DNA from: Guillardia theta CCMP2712
Taxonomy: Eukaryota; Cryptophyceae; Pyrenomonadales; Geminigeraceae
Reading direction: 5' to 3'
Length of the DNA: 64,000 nucleotides
NCBI RefSeq assembly: GCF_000315625.1
Contig: NW_005434586.1
Coordinates: 145,661 to 209,660, forward strand
This document shows, piece by piece, positions 1-11,571 of this stretch (position 1 is the stretch's first letter; every line of letters starts with the position of its first letter). Under the pieces are notes generated by a model that saw nothing but the letters and a program-made list of their open reading frames with translations, was not told the DNA's origin and ran no database searches. A program made the translations under genes and the position numbers.

Positions 1-49
1 TGCAGGCATGCATGGGGCATCATGCATCTCATGGGGCATCTCATCATGG

Positions 50-166
50 GAGTGATGATGATGGGGATGATGATGATGGGATGATGATGATGGGGATGAT
101 GATGATGGGGATGATGATGATGGGGATGATGATGATGGGGATGATGGTGATGGGGATGATGATGGA
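50..166. repeat. ATG-rich minisatellite
   Basis: Tandem repeat built on ATG triplets with a roughly 15-bp higher-order unit (GGGG followed by several GATs). It opens a spurious reading frame of Met runs that I do not count as coding. It lies just upstream of the SAM-domain gene. Confidence 0.85.
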
Positions 167-287
167 GATGGCAATTATGATGATGATGTGTATTTGGATA
201 CAAGAATCGAGGTTGAGATCGAGATCGAGACCGTGATAGTCGTGCAGTGGTTGTCAACGACAATGATAAATCGAAAAAAATTTCATC

Positions 288-1472
288 ATGACGACTCGAG
301 TTGCAGAATCTTACAAGGTTGCAAAACGACTGGCGGAAATGTTTGACAGAAGTTACATGAGACAAGTTGGTAAGAAAAGCGTCGATGAGGGTGCTGACCA
401 GAGTCTTCAGATCTTCTCCTCCGACACGAGAGACAAGAAGCTGGAGCACGGGAAGCAGTGGATCGGAAAGAGAGTGAAGATCTATGACAAGAGTCGACAT
501 GTGTGGGGCAATGGAGCGGTGAGGAGATCGTGGATCAGTTCAGGAGGGACAGGATGATGGTGTTGTAGTTGCTGTTCATTGTTGTTGTTCGTGATGATGA
601 TGATGACGATGACATTTCAACGATGCAGATCCAACAAGTCAAGGAGGGCAACTATGGTACCAAGTACTTGATTGAATGGGTCAAAGACGGAAAGATAGAA
701 CAAGTAGATCTTTGCTTCTTTCTCCGTTTTGTCGCGCTGAACTATTTTGTTCCTCTTCTCCTTCTTTTTATTCCTCATCCTCGCCCCTTGTCTCTTCTCT
801 TCCTCAACCCCTTTCCCTCCCCTACCCTTTCCTTCCGTCTCCACCCCTTCCCTCGCCCCCTCCCTCCTTCTCTCCTTCTCTCCTCCTCCCCTTCCTTCAT
901 CACAGACGTGGCATCAGCTTCCGTCCATGGACGTGCAGGTCATGTGGGCGAAGAACCCTGCGAAGAAGCAGGCGCAGTCCTCTCCAGGTACAGCCGCCAG
1001 CCGTCGCTAGCGCAGCTGACCCTGCTGCAGGAGGAGAAGGCGTCGAAGGGACGGCAGGAAGGGGAGCAGCAGCAGCAGCAGCGAGGACCTCGTCTACGGC
1101 TGGGGGCGCTGACAGGCAAGAGGAGGCAGGACGGAGCAAAGAAGTGAAGAAGTGAGTGACTTTGAGTGCGGGAGGAGTGCCAGCATTGCCAGCATCTTGT
1201 TCCCGACTCTGACAAGCGCTCCTCTCCTCTCCTCTCCTCTCCTCTCCTCTCCTCTCCTCTCCTCTCCTCTCCTCTCCTCTCCTCTCGTGATCTCGCAGGC
1301 GGGTGGACCAGATGTCTGTTCAGGATGTCAAGCAGTTCGTCTGCAGTGTCGGTCTCAGCGAATACGCTGAAAGTTTGATGGAGAAGCAGATCGATGGCGA
1401 TGCCCTCCTTCAACTCAGGTAAACCTCCTGCTCCTCTGCTCATCCTGCTGCTCCGCTCCTCCTGCTGCTCCG

Positions 1473-1562
<90 letters not shown>

Positions 1563-1895
1563 TTCCGCTCCTCCTGCTCCTCCTATCCTCGTTTCCTTCT
1601 ATCGTCTTATCGCCAATTTCCGAATCTCCTCTACCAATTTCTACTTTCTTCCCCTCTTCCTCTCTCCCTCCTCTCCTCTCCTCTCCTCTTGCTTCGTTTT
1701 GACTGACATCGCAACCAGGTCAATGATTTCATCTCACGAGGCCGGGGGGATGCCCTTGTACCTCCTGATAGCTCGTGACGAGCTGGGAATCGACAAGGTG
1801 AGAAACTTTCCCAGCTGATAGACGCTGACGAGAGGCAGGTGGGACATGCGCTGAAGCTTGCTCGCCACATCCTCCTCCTTAACGATCGCACTTAG
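288..1895 (+). CDS. SAM-domain protein, seven exons
   Basis: Predicted exons 288-518, 629-703, 906-987, 1016-1151, 1299-1418, 1719-1797 and 1839-1895 join in frame to about 259 aa; every junction has GT-AG ends. The N-terminal part includes KRVKIYDKSRHVWGNGA joined to IQQVKEGNYGTKYLIEWVKD, which looks like a small beta-barrel of Tudor/chromo type (inference). The last three exons form a sterile alpha motif: SVQDVKQFVCSVGLSEYAES, then the closing helix LGIDKVGHALKLARHI. SAM domains mediate protein-protein or RNA contacts, so an adaptor role is likely, but the partner is unknown. A poly-Ala run follows the third exon. The last intron is only 41 bp. Introns 5 and 6 carry the CCTCT and TGCTCC microsatellites. 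The start at 288 is the first ATG of the open frame; an upstream exon is not excluded. Confidence 0.75.
1219..1287. repeat. (CCTCT)n microsatellite in an intron
   Basis: About 13 pure copies of a CCTCT pentamer within intron 5 of the SAM-domain gene, just ahead of its 3' splice site at 1298. The same pentamer recurs at 26216-26312. Confidence 0.9.
1468..1565. repeat. (TGCTCC)n hexanucleotide tract in an intron
   Basis: About 15 copies of the TGCTCC hexamer in intron 6 of the SAM-domain gene, on the sense strand. This unit recurs near 33.4, 39.6 and 44.1 kb, always with TGCTCC on the sense strand of the host gene. Confidence 0.9.
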
Positions 1896-2083
1896 TCATG
1901 CTGTAAACCCGAGCCCATGTCGCCTTCCCACCCCAGCTGACATGCCAGCTCAGGGATGTCATGTGTTTGCCTCTCATTCACGTTTGCTCCATGTTTACTT
2001 GTACACGTCAGTCTTATCTCGCCTCCTGCTCGCTTCGCTTCCCTTGTGCTTTATCGTACAACTTCCCCCTCCCTCCCCCTCCT

Positions 2084-5000
2084 TCAGTTCATACGATCGC
2101 TGTCGAGAGCCCAGGCGAGGAGGTCGGAGGCGAGGCCGAAGTTGAGCGGGTCCATCACCGCGCTGGTCTGGGAGAAGGAAGATGAGGAGACAGGGAGAAG
2201 CTCAGGCGGTAGGAGAAGAGCAGGGAGGAGGAGGAGGAGGAGGGTACGAAAGAGGAGAAGGATAAGGAGGAGGGTAAGGAGAGAGGAAAAGGGCAAAGAG
2301 GGAGGAGGAAGGGAGTGTGCCGCGAGGCAGGGCCGAAGAGGGGTCAGGCATGCAGCAGATACCTGGAGGAAGCCGGCGGGGGACCTTCTTCTATTAGCCG
2401 CTGCTATGAATCCTCTCACCACTCTCAGATCCTCCGCTGGCGTCGACGTGCCCCCATTGCTCTTTTCCAGACTCATCGGCCCCTCCTGTCGATGGCAGTG
2501 AGGAGGAGGTAGAGGAGGAGGAGGAGGAGGAGGAGGAGGAGGAGGAAGAGGAGGAGGAGGGAGGTGAAGGTAAGGAGGACGATCGACAAGAAAGCTGTGC
2601 TGGATCATGACGAGGAGATGGAGGGAAGGAGGAGGAAGAAGAGGAGGAGAGTGGCCCAGAAAGAAAGCGAGGAGCAGGAGAATAAGCCGAGGGGGAGTTA
2701 CAAGACAAGATAACAGAGGAGGAGGAGGAGGAGAAGGAGGAGGAGGAGGAGGAGGAGGATGCAGAGAACCCGCTCGCTGCCGTCAGAAGTGCTTTCAATG
2801 CTCGTGTGGACCTGACAGCAGAGTCTCCGAGAGAGGAAGACAAGAAATCATAACTCACCTCGCTCGGCACAGGACGTCTGGGAAACGCTTGCGAATCTTT
2901 CATCGGAGTGAAGAAACTCTGTAGGTGTTGACAATGTGACTTCAAACAAACAACGAGGACGGAGGGATGAAATAAAGACAAACACAAACATCTTGACGTC
3001 GTCATTCTCTCGTAACATCCCAGCACTCTCCCCAGCAGACTCTGTCAAACTTACCACGTGGCCAGGCGGAGGGATAGCAGGTTCGAAACCCCTGAAAACC
3101 CGTCACAAATAGGGGCATGCTCATGGACATGACCCACAAGTCAGCTGGGGTCTTGGCCAGGTACGCCGAGGACGGGATGTTCGTTTCGTAGTTGGGGACT
3201 TGCTTCTCCTGCGGCAAGCTGGGGATGACCTGTGAAGGAAGCTTCTCTTTGGCAAAGATTTCCCTGCGACGGGTCGTTGAACTCTCTCGCTTTCCCTCGC
3301 CCGCTTCAATCACGAGGTGTAATTTGAAATCATGAGGGAGACTTTCGGACAGACAGCCCACGTCCAGCTGTTGCTTCGAGAACTCCAGGAGCTTCGCGTC
3401 CTCAATGAAGGAGCTGTGCAGGTGAAGGACCAACATCAGCCGGTCCACCATCCCCACAGAATCCATCAGCTCCACCCGAACCTCCTCCTCCACGAGCACC
3501 CCAGCTTCACTCGCCACCTTCAGGTTCGTCGTCCACGCGTCTTCCTTCAGCCCCTGAGCGACGACCGTCAGCCATGGCAGGCGGTCGGAGCCTCGTCTGT
3601 ACCTGTTCAGCGAAGCTTCGAGACTTCCGATGATCGTATACCAGCAGGTTGTTGGAGAAGATGCGATACCAGGGCCTGTGTAGCCTGGAAGTTGATGTTA
3701 GCCAAGTCTAGCTGAAGGCAAGCTGGAGAGGGGCAAAGGAAATGACCTGATATTTGCGGTTTGAGATGTACCGAACGTCTTGAGCGCCATTATCCTGCAC
3801 TTTGGAGCAGATCTGATAGTAGTGTACATGTTCATCCCATGCCTGTGAATCCGCAATATCATCTCAATCCTTCATCCACCAACACCAACACCTCCTCAAC
3901 ACCTCCCCCTCCCCCTCCTTCCACATCTGATCTGGCACCAGCATCACCTCTGTTGGGCATGGAAGAAATATTGGACATATCTTTGCATGCTCGGGGTGAT
4001 CCAACGAGCGATGGGTCCAACAATAACGAACTCTTGAGCGAGAGGCTCTCGAGCGGTGACGTTCTGCTGGGGCAACAGCTGGAGTTGGAACCTCTTGATG
4101 ACGTTGGGGTCCCCTGCCTGTCCTGGACGATAGTTGGTCCGCTGGGCGATGAAGAGGAGGAGAGCGTCGAGAGCAGAGGCCGCGGCTCCTGTAGCGAGCA
4201 GGAGGACACAAGACATGACGCCTGCTAGCATTGTCACATACCACAAGCTCTCGGCACAAGCACAAGTCTTCCTGCAGCTCCTATCCCATTGCGATCGTAG
4301 ATGACAAACGCTGGGCTGGTCGAGTCGTCCCACCTACACCCCACCTGCCTCCTCCGCATGCAGTCGTGCAAGAGAAAGAGGCTCCGCATGTCCCTGGCGT
4401 CCTGGTCAGTCCAGTACAGAAGACGACAGAGGAGCGACCTCATTGAAGGAGGCGACGAGCCTGCCACGGGCAGGCGGATCATTCTTCGGGAAAGCCATGA
4501 GCTGAGAAAATGGTCCTGTTGGGTGAGGTTGATGATCACGTATTGGTCATCGAACGAACTCTTCAGGTACTTGAGGATCTTTGACAACTGCAGGGGATTG
4601 GGAGTGTGCTGTGTCAGCTGAGAATGGCAGGATGGTCATGACATGGCGAACCTGGGAGGAAGAGGAGAGGGGAGAGATCATATGCCCGCTGTCTGTCGGC
4701 ACGTCTCCCATGACAACGATCCTCTGATGTACTTGAGCGACGTTGACAGATCCACTTGACCAGCTTGACAAGCCGTTGCCAGTTGTCAACCACGTGAGAG
4801 TGTTCCTCATGTCTTGAACGATCTCGAGGATCCCTGCTGAGGAGGTCGAGGGAGGAGCGTGATGAGGCAACGTCGTAGTCTCTAGAGGTCGCCTGCTGCT
4901 GGGGCTATCTGTCACAGGAGGTTCCACATGAGAGTGAGAGCTGTTCTTTCTCCTGGTAGAAAAGCACCTGCACAAGCACACTCAGACATCAATCCTTATC

Positions 5001-6850
5001 GCATCCATGGCGAATCTTGACCCACCCTGTTGACTTTTTGTTGCTGTTCCTTTGCGGCTCTACGTTCATATTCGTGTGCACGCTGCTAACCTGGAGGATG
5101 GAGGCAAAACATGAGGCAAGAGAGGAGAGGATGAGGCAAGAGAGGAAAACTTGTTAGCGAAGGGATGCAATGGGCAAGTTTCCAAACCATCTTGGAAGAT
5201 TCTGTAAGGGTATTGGCTAGCACGAAACCGCCCGTAACTGCTTTGACATTGACAGGATCCGACGAGATCATGCCGGTATTCTGTGATTCTGGCTTGTTCA
5301 GTTGGTGCGAAGATGCGATGAAAGAAATGATCCGCTCGCCTGCATCCCATCCTTGATTCCTAACTACAAAACAAGCCTCTGTCGCACCGGAGGCTTTCAT
5401 TATGGTTTCATCAGCCTGTGACAAGAAGGAAAGGTCCTTGAGCTCTACACGAAAGTCAAAGAAGAACTCTGACGCTTGCATACTCACTCCGTAGATCTTT
5501 CATCAGTCTCACAGCCTCGTTCTCCCAATTCCACACTTCTGACGACACCGCCCGGTTGGGTTCGACAACATCCTTTCAAGCAAGTTAGGGGGCAACAGAT
5601 AATCTCCGATTCATCACCATATCATTGCACAAGGATTGCACAGAAGTCATGAGCGGCTGAACCAATGAGAGCGACTCTTGCAGTATCTATTGAAACCATA
5701 AAGCAGAAATCAAGGTCTCCGGGCTTCACCTGCAGGATACTAGCAAGGGAAACAACCCCTGTTACACAGTTTCCATGCATCACTGCGAGCGCATCTTCCA
5801 CTCCGTCAGGCGAGCTGTAAATTGAGTCAAGCAGGAAGGCAAGCGATGGCTGAAAGGTGCAGGAACTACGTGGGTTTGAGCAGGTTGTGCAAGCATTCCA
5901 TAAGTGAAGCAGTATGGCTGACTTTGCGGAGTCGGAACTGAGATGCACAAGTCAAAAGATCAAGTCAGTGTTCCCCGATGAGACAAGCTACCTGCGAATG
6001 CTTGAAAGAGATGTTTGATTTGATGTTAAAGTTTTCCTTGTTCGAAATGAAATGAAACAAGAATTTCATCCCAATTATGTCCTGCATTGAGGTCACAAGA
6101 ATGCACGCGAAGCTCATCTATCACCTGTTGTCCATCGTCTCGCATGAGCAGCAGGTATGGATTCAACACGTTGTAGAGTGAGATGAGGCTTCCTACCCTC
6201 AAGTCATCTTCACTCACGACTCTGACTCCATGCAGGGAGCTCGCGTCAAGAGCTGTGAGGGAAGACAGCACATCAGTCGCCAAAGTGAACCACTCGTCGT
6301 CCGATGGGTCTTGTCGTCTCTGACTCTCCTGGTCGTTTCCATCAGATCTCTTCAGTGACTTCCTTATCGAGCTGTACAGCTCGTCTCCTCCTGCATCGAT
6401 GTGGCTTATGATGGGTTGACTGGAGCTTGTAACGGCAGGACTGTCTGTCAGCTGCACTTCTCTCACAAACGAGGATACATCGGGACGGGAGTAAGCTGAT
6501 AACAAACCATGGCTAGGTGGATGCGAAGAGATGGTTGGAGTTTGCGACTGAGCAGTTTGCGACGGAGCCGGCGAACCACGGTTGACAGGATAAGACGCAG
6601 CAGAGTTGTATGATGCACCGGATGTGTACCCTGAGGCCAGACTGAGAGGAAGCGCCATGGCGGGAGAGCTGCTGGTTTGAGGAGAGGATGAGGTCCTCAG
6701 CATGTCCTGATGCTCCACGCTGCTTCCACCCGCATGCCCTGGCGGCTCTATCGAGCGAACGAGCCGCCGGACGTTGCCCTGCATGGTAGGGACTGGGACC
6801 CGGGATCTTGACCGAATCAACTTTACCGTAACGGTTATAACGGGCTCCAT
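2084..6850 (-). CDS. PTEN/tensin-like phosphatase-C2 protein, probably catalytically dead
   Basis: Multi-exon gene; the first exon (6850 to about 6026) encodes a Ser/Pro-rich N-terminus. The middle and C-terminal exons resemble the phosphatase plus C2 tandem of PTEN, tensin and auxilin/GAK: VHQRIVVMGDVP, YLKSSFDDQYVIINLT, a P-loop-like AFVIYDRNGIGAAG near 4270-4300, ALDALLLFIAQRT, then PSMQRYVQYFF (compare the PTEN SQRRYVYYYSYL element). A C2-like block follows around 3300-3520: VRVELMD..DRLMLVLHLHSSFI and LPHDFKLHLVIE. In the P-loop the usual Cys and Arg are replaced by Asp and Ala, so phosphatase activity is unlikely; lipid or phosphoprotein binding is the inferred role. The last exon (2084-2167) ends ALDSDRMN-stop. 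Several introns are 39-46 bp. Exact splicing right after the P-loop is uncertain. The far N-terminal half is not recognised. Confidence 0.6.
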
Positions 6851-7081
6851 GGCGGGAAGCTGAATTTGCGCATGTCGTGAAATGGAGGGTAGAGGCGGAG
6901 GAGGAGGAGAAGAGAGGGGAAGGGGGAGGAGACCGAGATCGTGGAAAGAGCAGAGACCGATGCTAGCAGGAGAGAGAAGGAGGAGAGACGGATGGAAACG
7001 GTGAGCCTGAGCTTGGAAGCTTGTCCGACGAACTCATAGCAACCTGCGCGATGGGATCTTGACATCAGCAGGTTGTCTGGA

Positions 7082-9888
7082 ATGTCAGGCAACTCTGACA
7101 TGGAGAAAAAGATTGAAGAGTTGACCTGGTTTGCAACACGTTCCCATCTCTTTCTTGGTCTCAATGGTATGCAGGAACCTGCAAGCTCGGAATGGGGAAA
7201 TCTCCAATCTCCGTGCCAGACTACAGAGCGCTAATGATGAGATGGACAAGCTTCGATCTCTGAACCATGAACTTGTACAGTCACGTGGTAAGGGAGGAGG
7301 TCGTCCTTCCTCCGACCTGGAGAAGGAAATCAGCCAAGTGAAGACAAATTTGGCTTTCAAGGAGAATGAATATAATAGTCTGAGCGTGCGGTTTGGTGAG
7401 GTGGAAAGAAACCTCAAAATAGCACGAGAAAGATGTCAAGAGATTGAATTGTCAAAGTCAAAGTTGGAACAAGAGCTTCATGCAACAAAGAAGCGCTGCA
7501 TGCAAGGCGATGTTACCGCGCAAATGGTACCTGAGAGGCAAGAGAGGTACAAGGCGCATAGACGTATTGCGATATCTGAACAAGATTTCCAGATTGTCAC
7601 AGGTCCAGGTTCACAAGAGTGATTTCTCAATGCAAGTTGAAACTGACAGCATGGCCTCACACCGAAGACCAACCCTCCTCGACCCAGATTCCCGGCTGAA
7701 GCTAAAACGGCTGCGTTGCTTGAAGGCATTGTTTCCCGAGAACATCGAAGAATTCATCTCAAGCATGCAGATCGATGGTCTGACGTCTCTCGTTTGCATG
7801 ACACTATGTCGTCTGATGTGCTAGATGTAGGTGAAAGTTCTGCGAATCGTTTGAGTGTGCGCAAGCCAAAGAGCGATCAATTTGCCTTGTCTGAAAATGC
7901 CATGTACAAGATGCTCTCGGCCTTTGTCAATGGCATGGTCACAGCAGACGATTTGCGTGCTGCGATGGAGTCAAGTATCCGTAAAGAACTGCAAGACACT
8001 GGAAATCAGGCACCGAAACTTGACAGGTCTCAACGCGAGGATAGGCTTCAGGTAGAACTGATCGGTGTAGATCGACTGCAGCAAATGTGACTATGAACAG
8101 GATCTGCACATAACTCTACGCTGTCTTCATGCCCTGTTGACGATGAGTCACGTTATAAGGTTGTCGATGGCATGAACCAACTCACATTTTCATACTTACT
8201 CTGTGCGGCGAATCGCAGAGAAAGGCTGCTGGAAGAGATGCTACATGAAGATTTATCTTCTTCAGTGTCTCTCAACTCCACTGAAATTTCATCTGCTGGC
8301 AAGGTGCAAGACAATACTGGAACTGAAAGGTACAGCGATGCAGATCAGTAAGCAAAAATTTGAATTTTGTTGGAACCATGTCCAGGAACAAGAAGAATAG
8401 TCAGCGCGATAAACAGTTCGTTTTCGTTCTTTTGGCATTGACGGTCTGCAGCCAAAACCGATTTGACAAAGCCGGCTTTGTATGACTCATTTGTTCGCAG
8501 GATAGTTTCAAAGATTCATTTAAAGTCAATCTCATTCTTTTGAAGGTAAGAGATTTATTTCTCGCACCACGAGCTTGTGCGAATGAACAATTCTTTGAAG
8601 ATTTTTCAAATTCTATTGGAGAATACCGATGCTGATGCACAAGTCAAGTATGAGATCCACTGTTGCATTGGAGGGTCGTGACGTTGGTGGTTTCTCAGCT
8701 GCTTCGAAGCGCTCATCACAAATGGTTGTATCGTCCGCATGCTAGGGACCAACGAGGAGGACCCTTGGAATGATTCGAAAGTGATCGCGCTAGATGTTGC
8801 TTCCCACTTGTATCTTTCGAATTTTTCTCGTTCTCGTGTGCATTCTAACAACATCAAGGTGCAAGTCTCGTGTGTTGGTTTCATCTTCTTTGATATTGCA
8901 CCCGGGATGTAAACGATCGATGCTTAGCATGGTAATTTTCCGTTAAATTGCTTTCTGGCTTGATATTTTGATGTCAGATCCTCGCATGTTTAGAGTTGGA
9001 TTCAGATTCAGAGAAATGCTCAAACAAGTAGCTCGAGACATGTGACGGACTTGGTCATAATGAGTGGAGCCGCAGGAAATCGAGAGCAAGACGTGAAAGG
9101 GCTTTGAGGATCTTTGCCACGGTGAGATCGAATCCTTGAGCTCCAGTGTTTGATGACACGGTCTGCACTAGATTGCCTCTCGATACAAGGATGGAATTGA
9201 AGTTGTTCTCGATGAGAAGATTGTGGGAACGATTCCGTGGAAGAGTCTTCGATATGTCTTGGGTGCGTGCAAGTGATACTCCATCGTTTATCTATGTTCA
9301 TTAGCAACACAAGGAGAAGTCATTGTCGCCGAGGTTCAGAGCACCTTGAGTTCTAGTCTTGACGACTCGAAGATGGAAGTCGATCAAACGAGGGAATGGC
9401 AATTGTTGAGGGAATCGGTGAGTCGGACGTTGTAGAGTCTTTACTGCCTTTACATTTCAATGCTACAGGTCTCTTTCCTCGCATTCTTGCACACATACCT
9501 TGGGTTCAGCCAAGAAGACGTCCTCGCACTTGCAGGCAACTACTCCTAATGATCGCCGGCTCCTCCCTGACATGCCCTCCTTGAACCCTCAGGTCACTTT
9601 GCAGGCATATGGGCTCAGCTTGTGGAGGCTGTCTCCCTCCTCAGTGACGGTGAGAGCAGCAACACTGATCTTGTTCTGATCGTCACACACATCGCAGGAA
9701 TGGTCCACCCAGACTTGGCAGACCTCGCCCGCATCGCAGGTTCTATCAAGGACTCTCTCACTGCTCACCTCCCCTCCGCTCAACATTCGGCGAGTGATCA
9801 AAACGATGGCGGAAGTCAAACGCAATTTTCTTCTTCCAACAGCCATCAGGCTGTCCTCTCCTATCCTGCGGGCGTGAGCCCGGGTTGA
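7082..9888 (+). CDS. Coiled-coil protein with helical C-terminal part (ATRIP-like?)
   Basis: Starts MSGNSDMEKKIEELTW; exon 1 (7082-7128) joins through a 46-bp intron to a long exon from 7175 encoding a heptad-rich coiled coil (NGEISNLRARLQSANDEMDK, KENEYNSLSVRFGEVERNL). Later exons encode helical stretches, for example NAMYKMLSAFVNGMVTADDL near 7895-7960, IVRMLGTNEEDPWNDSKVIA near 8730, and the last exon from about 9595 (HFAGIWAQLVEAVSLLSDGE..., stop at 9886-9888). A coiled coil followed by helical repeats recalls ATRIP, the ATR checkpoint partner, but no diagnostic motif is visible, so that is only a guess. It is divergent from the PTEN-like gene across about 230 bp (6851-7081), which probably holds both promoters. 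Most internal splice sites between 7600 and 9600 were not resolved. Confidence 0.55.
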
Positions 9889-10329
9889 GAGAGGAGCTCT
9901 CCGTCATCTTCCCTCCTCTTATTCTGTGCTTAGATCGAACAAACTCAACAAGTGATACCCATGGCTCTGCTTCAGATCGTTGGAGGGTTTGAGACACGAA
10001 GATGAAATTTATCCCTTGTGGATGGGAAACCACTAGCTGCATGTTTACAGCTGTATGATTCACAATCTCTGATGTCTATCCCCTGGATCCATGCTTGACC
10101 TTTCTGAGCTGATGTTTCTATCCGAGTCAGTCGCTGCTCAGGCTACTCCACAGCTGCCCCACCTCGCCATTCCTTCTCCCACATCTCTCCTCCTCTCATT
10201 CGGATCATGGATCTGTTCTTTCCCCTGCCAAGGAGACTCGGAGCACGAAGTCACCATGCCGACAGCAAGTCACCGCATGGGATAGGTAAATGTCACCTCA
10301 TTCCTCTCCGAACCCAACAGACTCAACGC
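9889..10329. other. Intergenic, nothing recognised
   Basis: 3' flank of the coiled-coil gene. It holds short unconvincing frames only; I see no RNA gene, repeat or clear exon here. Confidence 0.5.
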
Positions 10330-11400
10330 AATCCCCACACCCCCATTTTGAGGCATAATGTCAGGGTAGGGGTATTTTTAGGAGTAAAATCCAGTCCTGC
10401 AGGTACTGTAGACTTAATTCAACAGGGTGGGGTCCTTTGGGATGGGGTGGCGAGATCTAGTGCTCTTCTCGGGTTGGGGTGTTTTCCCTTTCTTCCCCCA
10501 CATAGAGGGGGTAGGGGTATTTTCTGAAGGGGTGTTATGGGCCCCAACCTGGAGGCCCCACCCAGTATTTCCCATCACCAACCCCTCCTACAACCCGTAC
10601 CACCCATCCCCCACAAACTCATCAGCAGCCGTTTCCGTCCCCTACATGTTAACTAATAATAAATGTACCATGTACCCCCTATCAGCCTATTAGAAACGAC
10701 CCCTTATTATGATGACCCCCTTTTCATGACCCACCCCCTAAATCAACTTTAGTAGTGCATCGGGATCAGTCCACCCCACCCATACTAGTACCAGCTCCTT
10801 TCTATTCTGAATAGGGGGTACGGTAGGGGATGGACCGGCCCGGGTTCGCCGAATCACAGTCAAGAGAAAAGGGTGGGGTGCAGTGATAATAAAGATCTCA
10901 CAGTGGGTGGGTAGGTATTAACTTCATTGAAGGTGGGGTAGTTGGCTTGGCAGGGTCCTGTCACTCTAGTACTGGTAGAAACGGCCCAATTTGAGGGCAA
11001 TGGATGGGGTGTTGAGGGGGTCAGAACAGGGGGTAAGCGTTCGTTGCCAGGGATACTTATGGAGGAGGGGTGGTTGGAAAAGGTGTGGTATCTGAACTAG
11101 AAAATGGGGGTCCAGAAAGATCGGAGATGGTGGTAGGCCCCTGGTCAGTACCCTATATGCTTGTAGGGGTGGTTGGTATTAGAGGGTGTAGTGGAGGCCC
11201 TGGGGACTCATCCAGGCTGGTGTATCAGGAGGTGGGGGTTCGAGTGAGAGTAGTGCAATTTAGTCTTGGCGGTGGGGTGGCCACAGATTGAGGCGATTGG
11301 GGGTGGTGGGTCCAAGAATGGAGAGCAATGCGGGTGAACAATGAGACGGGGTTGTAAAGGAAGGTGGTAAGGTGTCAGACTCTGATGTATGAAGAAGAAA
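10330..11400. repeat. ACCCC/GGGGT-word intergenic island
   Basis: About 1 kb dominated by irregular short words such as GGGGTAGGGGT and CACCCCCTA. Runs are mixed at first, C-rich around 10540-10790 and G-rich from about 10800 onward, so G/C skew flips inside the island. No convincing protein is encoded. It is not a regular tandem repeat. A similar island lies at 56290-57540 and a smaller one at 33955-34400. The 170 bp after it lead into the carboxypeptidase gene. Confidence 0.6.
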
Positions 11401-11571
11401 TATTCATGCGGGATGAATGGAAATGGAAGATGAGGAGGAGACTTCTTCATGATGAGCCATAAGACGAATGGATGGATGGGTGAACAAGATTTGCGGAGAG
11501 ACTGAACGGATTTTTGATGATGACCATCACACCAAGGACCTGTAATCCGTGATCTTGCTAGCCAACACAAA

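Noticed and set aside
12-236. Met-rich open frame across the ATG repeat
   Set aside because: Low-complexity repeat open in several frames; no exon signals.
1956-2501. Plus-strand Arg-rich gene after the SAM-domain gene
   Set aside because: The same DNA reads as spliced minus-strand exons with consistent phase and good splice sites; the Arg runs are intronic purine repeats.
2394-3026. Poly-Ser minus-strand frame and poly-Glu plus-strand frames
   Set aside because: Phase-consistent minus-strand exons of the PTEN-like gene end and start at good splice sites here, making the repeat intronic.
5460-5510. A 19-bp intron in the PTEN-like gene
   Set aside because: A 43-bp intron with GTGAGT donor and TGTAG acceptor at the same place also keeps the frame and fits the size of its neighbours.
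10330-11400. Telomere-like or CRISPR-like repeat
   Set aside because: Words are irregular, with no fixed unit or spacer pattern.
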